Assembly: GCA_002690445.1 (NCBI GenBank)
Contig: NZER01000083.1
Location: 1 to 9,760 of the forward strand
DNA: 9,760 nt
Reading direction: 5' to 3'
Source of the DNA: Candidatus Pacearchaeota archaeon
Lineage (GTDB): Archaea; Nanoarchaeota; Nanoarchaeia; Pacearchaeales; GW2011-AR1
Shown here: piece by piece, positions 5,001 to 9,760 of the stretch
Position numbering within the stretch: position 1 is the stretch's first letter
Layout: the number at the start of each line of letters is the position of its first letter
The notes under the pieces: generated by a model
Seen by the model: only the letters and a program-made list of their open reading frames with translations
Database searches by the model: none
What the model was told of the DNA's origin: nothing
Program-made: the position numbers and the translations under genes

Positions 5001-6467
5001 ATGACTGGACCGAAGGTGGATATTGGCAGGGACTTCGTAGCGTTCACCGCCGAGCAGGCAGGCTATGAGGTGACCGACGTGGCTGGCGAGAGCTACCCGG
5101 AGACGGCCGACGCGATCCGGGCGATCACCGGCAGCGCGGGCGGCACCATCGCCTACAACCCGCGCGAAGACAAGTTCGGCACCGCAACGGCCGTGCCCGG
5201 CATCGCTCAGAAGCGCACCGCAGAGGGCAGCCTGGAAGGCTACGTTATGCCGAGCGGCACGCGAACGACTGCGCCAGACATTGACGAGATGTTGACCGCG
5301 AGCGGCTGGACGAAGGTGGACCGCAGCGGGACAACGACCACCGTCAGCGGCGGCAGCAGCACAGCGCAGAAGGTAGACCTTGCGTCCTCATCCGGCTTTG
5401 TGGTCGGAGACGCTGTGATCGTGGAGACAGGAAACGGAACCGCGCTCTATGAGATGCGGCAGGTTTCCGGCGTGGACGTGGGCGGCACCAATGTCACCGT
5501 CCACCCGCCTCTGAGCTTCTCGCCAGCCGCATCGGGCAACGTCAAGGGAGCCATTGCCTACAAGCCCAACGACACCCGCGACACGGACGAGGACAGCCTA
5601 TGCTTGTGGATGCTCAACAACAACAGCGCCGACAGGCTCGGCGGCTGGACTCCTGGCAGCACCTCGATCACCATGGGCGGCGAGGATGCCGCGCGCTTCT
5701 CGATCAGCGGCACGGCTCGCCGGCATGATCGGCTCTTCCAGACTGAGGTGGCGACCGAGCTAGCTACTACCGTGACGACGCTGGTGGTGAGCAATGCGCT
5801 CGCCTCGTCTGGCGATCTGCTCAACACCTACTGGACGCTTGACGACGCGGCAGCAGGAGGCAGCACCACCGCAGAGACGGTCAAGGTAACGGCCATTAGC
5901 GGCTCGTCTTGGACGGTCACGCGGGGCCAGTTGGGAACATCCGACCCCGGCACGGCCTGGGTGGTTGGAACTACGGTCACCCCGTACCGACCAACCGGCA
6001 CCTACGCGGGCGACCCGGTGCCGGCGACCAGCGGGCAGATGGTCTGCGCGACTTACGGCAGCGCCACCGCTATTGAACTGCAGTGCAGCGAGTCATCCCT
6101 TGAGTGCGGCTTCGGCCTTGCTTTTCGAGAGGATGAGATGGGGAGTGCATTCAAGACGTCTGGATATGTGATGTCGCCGCGCGAGGTGACCGCTACCCTG
6201 AGCGGCTGGACCCTGTTCGAGAACAACATGATCGCCGCCATGCAGGCATTTCAGACCACCGACATAGCCGGGGCAAGCTCCCAGCAGATCAGCGTGGCCG
6301 TGGTCTGTGGCCAGACCGAGGGCCAGATGTTTGGCTGGGTTGCACCCCGGCTTCGCATGACGGATCTCAGCCTGGACCGTGGAGCCGAGGAGGTGGCCCT
6401 CGACCTCGCCGGCCGATGCGAAGGCACCAGCAGCGGAGCAGATGAGATCATCCTGATGTTTGGCTAA
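5001..6467 (+). CDS. Large tail tube protein candidate with two inserted beta domains
   Basis: A 488-residue, beta-rich, low-lysine protein. Residues 1-115 (GYEVTDVAGESYPET, AIRAITGSAGGTIAYNPR, KRTAEGSLEGYVMPSGT) look like the N half of a siphovirus tube subunit, and residues 200-245 and 345-488 (SITMGGEDAARFSISGTARR, GYVMSPREVTATLSGW, DLSLDRGAEEVALDLAG) like the rest. Two segments interrupt this: about 118-185 (DLASSSGFVVGDAVIVETG...) and about 248-335 (TTLVVSNA ... VKVTAISGSSWTVTRGQLGTSDPG), each with the 'threonine-rich strand, GD turn, VTRG' look of small beta modules in virion proteins. It precedes the chaperones and tape measure, as tube genes do. A sheath is less likely: no separate ~120-aa tube gene follows, and sheath motifs are not seen. 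Size is about twice that of a standard tube subunit. Confidence 0.6.
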   Translation: MTGPKVDIGRDFVAFTAEQAGYEVTDVAGESYPETADAIRAITGSAGGTIAYNPREDKFGTATAVPGIAQKRTAEGSLEGYVMPSGTRTTAPDIDEMLTASGWTKVDRSGTTTTVSGGSSTAQKVDLASSSGFVVGDAVIVETGNGTALYEMRQVSGVDVGGTNVTVHPPLSFSPAASGNVKGAIAYKPNDTRDTDEDSLCLWMLNNNSADRLGGWTPGSTSITMGGEDAARFSISGTARRHDRLFQTEVATELATTVTTLVVSNALASSGDLLNTYWTLDDAAAGGSTTAETVKVTAISGSSWTVTRGQLGTSDPGTAWVVGTTVTPYRPTGTYAGDPVPATSGQMVCATYGSATAIELQCSESSLECGFGLAFREDEMGSAFKTSGYVMSPREVTATLSGWTLFENNMIAAMQAFQTTDIAGASSQQISVAVVCGQTEGQMFGWVAPRLRMTDLSLDRGAEEVALDLAGRCEGTSSGADEIILMFG

Positions 6468-6486
6468 CCCAACAACCCACAGCCAC

Positions 6487-6490
6487 GGAG
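6487..6490 (+). promoter_or_regulatory. Ribosome site fixing the GTG start of the tail chaperone
   Basis: GGAG sits seven bases before GTG 6498 in the short gap after the tube gene's TAA (6465-6467). Between that stop and the GTG there is no other start codon in the frame, so this is the best supported start. Confidence 0.5.
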
Positions 6491-6497
6491 CGACCCT

Positions 6498-6908
6498 GTG
6501 GATCTTCAAGCCTGGAAACGACGCCGACTCATACCTACATGGGGAGGCAACGACACGGAACCCGAGCCATGTGCCATCCTGTACCACCCTCCAAGCGTCG
6601 GCTGGATGGCCCGCTGGAGGGAAGTGGCGATGGCTGCCCCAACCCTCGACCCTCAGAGGTTCGCAGAGCGCTCGGGAGAGGACGGCTTTGCCGGCAAGGT
6701 GAGCGCCTGGGGCGATCTGGTGCAGACATTCCGCGAGGAGATGATCACCGCGCTGGTGGTGGGCGTCGAGAACCTCACGCTAGAGGGCCGCTCTGTGGAC
6801 CTGTCCGAGGCGCTCGCCTTCGTCATGGACAACGAGGGGCTGCGCGAAGAGGTGTTCGCGGCGCTGCTGGCAGAGGGGACACTCACCGATGCCGAGGGAA
6901 AAGACTGA
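6498..6908 (+). CDS. Tail assembly chaperone, short form (lambda gpG-like role)
   Basis: A 136-residue protein between the tube and tape measure genes, where siphoviruses keep the tail assembly chaperone pair. GTG start, with GGAG seven bases upstream. The N-terminal part (LIPTWGGNDTEPEPCAILYHPP, then WMARWREVA) reads as the usual short beta strands that begin such proteins. The rest is helical and acidic (DLVQTFREEMITALVVGVENL, DLSEALAFVMDNEGLREEVFAALLAEG), as in many first-frame chaperones. The last codons carry the slippery heptamer, and the stop TGA is at 6906-6908. The short form is expected to be made in excess and, with the longer frameshifted form, to hold the tape measure soluble and recruit tube subunits. 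ATG 6606 is a weaker alternative start. Confidence 0.7.
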   Translation: MDLQAWKRRRLIPTWGGNDTEPEPCAILYHPPSVGWMARWREVAMAAPTLDPQRFAERSGEDGFAGKVSAWGDLVQTFREEMITALVVGVENLTLEGRSVDLSEALAFVMDNEGLREEVFAALLAEGTLTDAEGKD

Positions 6909-6932
6909 GGGCGGCGATTCAGTACACCGCCC
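6896..6932 (+). promoter_or_regulatory. Programmed -1 ribosomal frameshift signal (slippery heptamer plus stem-loop)
   Basis: Bases 6896-6902 read G GGA AAA in the chaperone frame, a canonical X XXY YYZ slippery heptamer (lambda uses G GGA AAG). Six bases later, 6909-6914 (GGGCGG) pairs perfectly with 6927-6932 (CCGCCC) around a 12-base loop, the right distance for a stimulatory stem. The zero-frame stop TGA (6906-6908) lies between the two. A -1 slip opens the long second frame, which ends at 7324. A loop-to-downstream match (CGAT 6915-6918 with ATCG 6956-6959) could form a pseudoknot, but four bases is weak. The heptamer and stem are seen directly; use in the cell is inferred. Confidence 0.8.
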
Positions 6933-7324
6933 ACCCGTCGCCCACCGCCGAGCAGATCGATCTCTGGGGCGAGGGCTGGAAGGGCTGCAAGCTGTGGGGC
7001 TCGTGCGGCGGTACAAGGTGCCGCGGCGAGGGCAAGCCATGGCGATCACCAGCCAAGATCCCCTCCACCGGCCGGCGTCCTTCAGGCGTGCGCGCTGAGG
7101 ATCGCAAGGTGGACCGCTGCCCGCTGACTGAGGTTCGCCCGGCTGAGTGGGGCATGCTCTCGATCTGGTCTGCGTGGCGACGCCTGGGCGGGATGCCTGG
7201 GCCCGGCAGCGTACAGGAGCAAGGCGCGCGGTTGACCGAGGCGCTCGGCGTGCTGGACTTTGAGCAGGACCTGATCCAGGCGCAGCAGGCTGAGGCCGCA
7301 GAGCGGAGGTCGCGCAATGGCTGA
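6902..7324 (+). CDS. Tail assembly chaperone -1 frameshift extension (lambda gpT-like part)
   Basis: This frame has no sensible start near its head; the nearby ATG at 6889 is in the third frame. It is reached by a -1 shift from the short chaperone: 135 codons (6498-6902), then rereading base 6902, give a 275-residue fusion that ends at TGA 7322-7324. The 140-residue extension starts RLRAAIQYTAHPSP and has a Trp/Cys-rich part (IDLWGEGWKGCKLWGSCGG, then TRC), a lone CP pair in DRCPLTEVRP, and a helical C-terminus with WGMLSIWSAWRRLGGMPGPGSVQEQ and a Gln/Glu-rich end. The segment 'CPL ... W-x-x-W ... G-x-x-P-x-x-G-x-x-x-Q' resembles small phage proteins that follow chaperone genes. It overlaps the tape measure start by eight bases. 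It binds the tape measure if it acts like lambda gpGT. Confidence 0.65.
   Translation, partial: RLRAAIQYTAHPSPTAEQIDLWGEGWKGCKLWGSCGGTRCRGEGKPWRSPAKIPSTGRRPSGVRAEDRKVDRCPLTEVRPAEWGMLSIWSAWRRLGGMPGPGSVQEQGARLTEALGVLDFEQDLIQAQQAEAAERRSRNG
7305..7309 (+). promoter_or_regulatory. Ribosome site of the tape measure gene
   Basis: GGAGG lies seven bases before ATG 7317, inside the last codons of the frameshift extension. It sets the tape measure start at 7317 rather than the Met five codons later. Confidence 0.65.
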
Positions 7325-9473
7325 GGGCATGAATCTCAAGCTGGGGATCAAGGGAGCCAACAAGGTCCAGCGCGAACTCAAGCAGACCGGCAAGGCCGCG
7401 GGCACCATGGGCCGCGGCATGCAGGGCGCGACGTCCTCAGCCGCTGGGCTCGGTGCGATGATCGGGCCCCAGGGTCTGCTCGTGCTGGGCGCTGCCGCGG
7501 TGACGGGCGGATTCTTGGTCGCAGCCAAGGCCGCCGAGACTCTGAGCCGCGCCTACGTCGGAGCCATCAAGAAGACCTTTGAACTGTCCGAGCAACTCGA
7601 CACCATCGGGAAGAAGGCCCGATCATTGAACGCAGATCCCGAGCAATTCCAGGCGCTGATCGGCTCGTTCGAGTTGGCGGGAGTCGAGTCGTCCAAGGCG
7701 ATGAAGGCGCTTCAGAAGCTGAGCCAGTCGATGGGCGAGGCGATGAAGGGAACCAAGTCCTATACGGACGCCTTTGACGCTATGGGCCTGAGCGCCGAGA
7801 CGCTGGCCCGCACCCCACTGACAGAGCGCATGCTGCTGATCTCCCAGGGTATGGCGAACATGGGCACGCAGGCAGAGCGAAGCGCCCACGGATCGCTGGT
7901 CTTTGGACGAGCGTTCAAGGATATGGTGGTCGCCTTTGAGGATGGCCGCCCCGGGCTGCAGGCTGGGATCGATGACATCGAGCGCTTTGGCATCGCGACC
8001 AACGAGTCGGTGCGCAACTCCGAGGAACTGCAAGACGCTGTCTTGCGGATGAACAAGGCCGTGCTTGGCCTGAAGATGGAGGCGCTTACCCCGCTGCTTG
8101 GGACGCTGACCGGAGTCACCAACGCGCTCGCAAAGCTCATGGTGGAGATGGACGCCGACACCGTCGAGGAGTTTGGCACCGATCTGGCTACCTTCACCGC
8201 CGCGGCTGCCGTGGAGTTGCTGCGGCTGGGCGCTGCGGCTGAGACCTTCGTGATCATGTTTGAGCCTGCGATCAAGGCTGCCGGGGCAACCGCTGCCCTG
8301 AGCATGGGACAGGTGAAGCTCGGCGTGAAGCTGGCGGCGTCGTCGCTGATGGATCTCAAGGATACGGGCGAGGAGTTGGCAGCAGCCGAAGAGCGATGGG
8401 CGAAGCGCATCACCGTCGCCGAGAATGAGATCGCAGAGGCTCGGCGCAAGGCGGGGCTTGCCGTGTCCATCCCTACGGCTGCCGGCGCAGCCACGGGCGG
8501 GGACTTCCGATCCGACCTGACCGGCGGCGGCACAGGCACAGGCACAGGCGGCGGTGGTGGCGGTGGTGGTGGCGGCGGCCCCGCAGCGTCTGCGGCCTCG
8601 GCTCAGGTGTCTGCCGACGCGGCAGCCCTGCAGGCGTTCCGCGACAGTCTAGAGACGCGCCAGCAACTGGAGTTAGCGGCGCACCTGGAGCGGGTGGCGC
8701 TCATCGGGCGCACAGTCGAGGATCAGATCGAAGCCTACGCGCTAGAGGGCCAGTCCTATCAGCAGTACCTGGACACGGTGCAGGAGATGCAGGCGCGGCA
8801 CGATGAGGATCTGCAGAGGCTCCGCGAGGAGAATGCAGCCAAGAGGAAGGCTGACGCCCAGCTAGCACTGGAGGAGGATCGGGCGCTGCAGAACGAGAGG
8901 GCGGCTCTGGCTCAGGCGAGCATCGGCGCTGTGGCCGGCTTTGCGGAGTTGGCCAATGCTGTAGTAACCAGCACTTACGGCGAGGGCACAGCGCAGCAGA
9001 AGAAGGCCGCCAAGGCCGGCTTTGTTGTGGCCCAGGCTAGCGCTTTAGCGTCCAGCATCGTATCGACGGCGGCGGCCATCGCTAACGCCAACGCTACCCT
9101 CCCCTATCTGCCCCTTGGCCCCATCATGGCAGCCGCAGCAGCGGTCACGGGCGGCGCTCAGATCGCCGCCATTGCGGCCACCACCATCAAGGGCGTCGGT
9201 GATGCGGGCATTCCGCCCGGTGCGCTGCGCGCTGCTGGCCTTAACAAGCACACCACCATAGCGCTGCGGGATGATGAGATGGTACTGGACCCGGTCGGCA
9301 CGCGGGCGATCAGCGAGATGCTGCAGCAGCGATCAGGCGGCGATCCGATCACCGTCAACACTGTGCTAGAGATCGACGGGCAGGTGCTGGGGCAGACAGT
9401 CGATCAGCACCTGATCCGATCCTCTGAGCGCGGGCTGGCATACTCCAACCGCGAGAGATATGGAGGGGCCTGA
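7317..9473 (+). CDS. Tail tape measure protein
   Basis: A 718-residue, Ala/Gly-rich, mostly helical protein right after the chaperones, as expected. The N-terminal 35 residues (KLGIKGANKVQRELKQTGKA) carry the opening typical of tape measure proteins. A hydrophobic stretch follows at about 44-70 (GLLVLGAAAVTGGFLVAA), then long amphipathic helices (residues 75-395). A flexible Gly/Thr-rich hinge sits at 403-421. A heptad-type coiled coil rich in Glu/Arg/Gln covers about 480-535, and a second hydrophobic Ala-rich region lies at about 570-625. The C-terminal segment IALRDDEMVLDPVGTRAISEML matches the ending common to many tape measure proteins. Using about 1.5 angstrom per residue, the tail would be near 105-110 nm. 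No peptidase or lysozyme motif was recognised. The stop overlaps the next start (TGATG). Confidence 0.85.
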   Translation: MAEGMNLKLGIKGANKVQRELKQTGKAAGTMGRGMQGATSSAAGLGAMIGPQGLLVLGAAAVTGGFLVAAKAAETLSRAYVGAIKKTFELSEQLDTIGKKARSLNADPEQFQALIGSFELAGVESSKAMKALQKLSQSMGEAMKGTKSYTDAFDAMGLSAETLARTPLTERMLLISQGMANMGTQAERSAHGSLVFGRAFKDMVVAFEDGRPGLQAGIDDIERFGIATNESVRNSEELQDAVLRMNKAVLGLKMEALTPLLGTLTGVTNALAKLMVEMDADTVEEFGTDLATFTAAAAVELLRLGAAAETFVIMFEPAIKAAGATAALSMGQVKLGVKLAASSLMDLKDTGEELAAAEERWAKRITVAENEIAEARRKAGLAVSIPTAAGAATGGDFRSDLTGGGTGTGTGGGGGGGGGGGPAASAASAQVSADAAALQAFRDSLETRQQLELAAHLERVALIGRTVEDQIEAYALEGQSYQQYLDTVQEMQARHDEDLQRLREENAAKRKADAQLALEEDRALQNERAALAQASIGAVAGFAELANAVVTSTYGEGTAQQKKAAKAGFVVAQASALASSIVSTAAAIANANATLPYLPLGPIMAAAAAVTGGAQIAAIAATTIKGVGDAGIPPGALRAAGLNKHTTIALRDDEMVLDPVGTRAISEMLQQRSGGDPITVNTVLEIDGQVLGQTVDQHLIRSSERGLAYSNRERYGGA
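8523..8579 (+). repeat. Low-complexity glycine-codon tract inside the tape measure gene
   Basis: A GGC/GGT-rich simple-sequence tract with three GGCACA units encodes Gly/Thr repeats and then eleven consecutive glycines (residues 411-421), ended by a proline. It separates two helical halves of the tape measure and probably acts as a hinge. The tract may change length by replication slippage in steps of three bases without a frameshift. Confidence 0.8.
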
Positions 9474-9760
9474 TGGCGCGTACAGCATTCTTCTTAGATG
9501 ACCGCTTCAGCGCGGAGGACTCCAAGGTCACAGTAGGCCCCAACGGTGACGGACCCAGCGCGCCCGTAGCCAACGCCCTGGACGACCGCCCGAGGATAGT
9601 CTGGCAGGCTGGCCCGGGCGGCTATTACTCCATCGACGGAGACAGCGACTACATCGACATCAACGAGGGCGGCGGCGAGGTGTCCGTTGGCGTGGGTCAC
9701 ATGGTCGGCACCGGGTCAGCCATCGCTCAGCAGATCCAGGCCAAGCTCAACGCAAGCTCT
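9473..9760 (+). CDS. Minor tail / tail-tip protein, 3' partial
   Basis: The ATG at 9473 overlaps the tape measure stop (TGATG), with GGAGGGG at 9462-9468 four bases before it. The frame is open to the window's end, giving 96 codons. The product begins MARTAFFLDDRFSAED and has PVANALDDRPRIVWQAG, then a strand pair around YYSIDGDSDYIDINEGGG, and VSVGVGHMVGTGSAIAQQIQAKLNASS. The layout 'anLlDd.r..vW.a ... idi..g...v.l..G.y...s.la..Iq..Lna' is frequent in phage tail-tip and distal tail proteins. Distal tail (Dit-like) proteins often follow the tape measure gene, so that is the leading idea. The rest of the gene is needed to decide. Confident that it is a gene, weak on family. Confidence 0.6.
   Translation, partial: MARTAFFLDDRFSAEDSKVTVGPNGDGPSAPVANALDDRPRIVWQAGPGGYYSIDGDSDYIDINEGGGEVSVGVGHMVGTGSAIAQQIQAKLNASS

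Noticed and set aside
6460..6702. TTG-led frame beginning inside the end of the tube gene
   Set aside because: TTG start without a convincing ribosome site, and it conflicts with the chaperone frame, which has GGAG and GTG at proper spacing.
6539..6901. ATG-led + strand frame upstream of the frameshift extension
   Set aside because: Before the slip site this frame is a shadow of the chaperone gene: it gives an Arg/Gly-rich sequence without protein-like character, and the ATG has no good ribosome site. Only the part after 6902 looks coding.
1..9760. Search for CRISPR arrays, tRNA genes, insertion sequences, attachment sites and defence genes
   Set aside because: No regularly spaced repeats, cloverleaf-like sequence, transposase motif or non-structural cargo gene was seen; all space is taken by virion assembly genes.

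Overview
The window is a stretch of a tailed-phage (or prophage) late structural operon. Every gene is on the + strand, genes are separated by at most about 31 bases or overlap, and there is no integrase, lysis gene, tRNA, CRISPR, transposon or host metabolic gene. The DNA is GC-rich with strong GC preference at third codon positions, which points to a high-GC bacterial host. Nothing here fixes the host more precisely. Good AGGAG-type ribosome sites precede most starts. No promoter or terminator was recognised, so transcription probably enters from upstream, where terminase and portal genes would be expected.

Head region (1-3236). The 5' end cuts into a Mu gpI-like prohead protease whose C-terminal half looks like a scaffold. 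An in-frame internal ATG at 397 with its own ribosome site probably yields the scaffold alone, as Mu gene Z does. Next come a DUF2190-like decoration or cement protein, the major capsid protein, a small beta-type virion protein, and two small proteins (120 and 58 aa) that share an N-terminal module.

Neck region (3246-4988). This holds a probable head-tail adaptor, a Phage_tail_S/gpG-like virion morphogenesis protein and a probable tail terminator.

Tail region (5001-9760). A large tail tube candidate (488 aa) carries two apparent inserted beta domains. Tail assembly chaperone genes follow, joined by a clear -1 frameshift signal: G GGA AAA, then a 6-bp GC stem six bases downstream. A 718-aa tape measure protein with a glycine-rich hinge comes next, and then the first 96 codons of a tail-tip or minor tail protein that runs out of the window. 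There is no sheath gene beside the tube, so the tail is most likely long and non-contractile (siphovirus type), combined with a Mu-like protease/scaffold.

The genes work together to assemble the virion. Scaffold and protease build and mature the capsid shell, decoration proteins stabilise it, neck proteins close the portal and receive the tail, and the chaperones coat the tape measure while tube subunits polymerise around it. I see no defence system or other non-phage system. The points of most interest are the frameshift site, the nested scaffold start, the small 58-aa gene and its paralogy, and the tube insertions.
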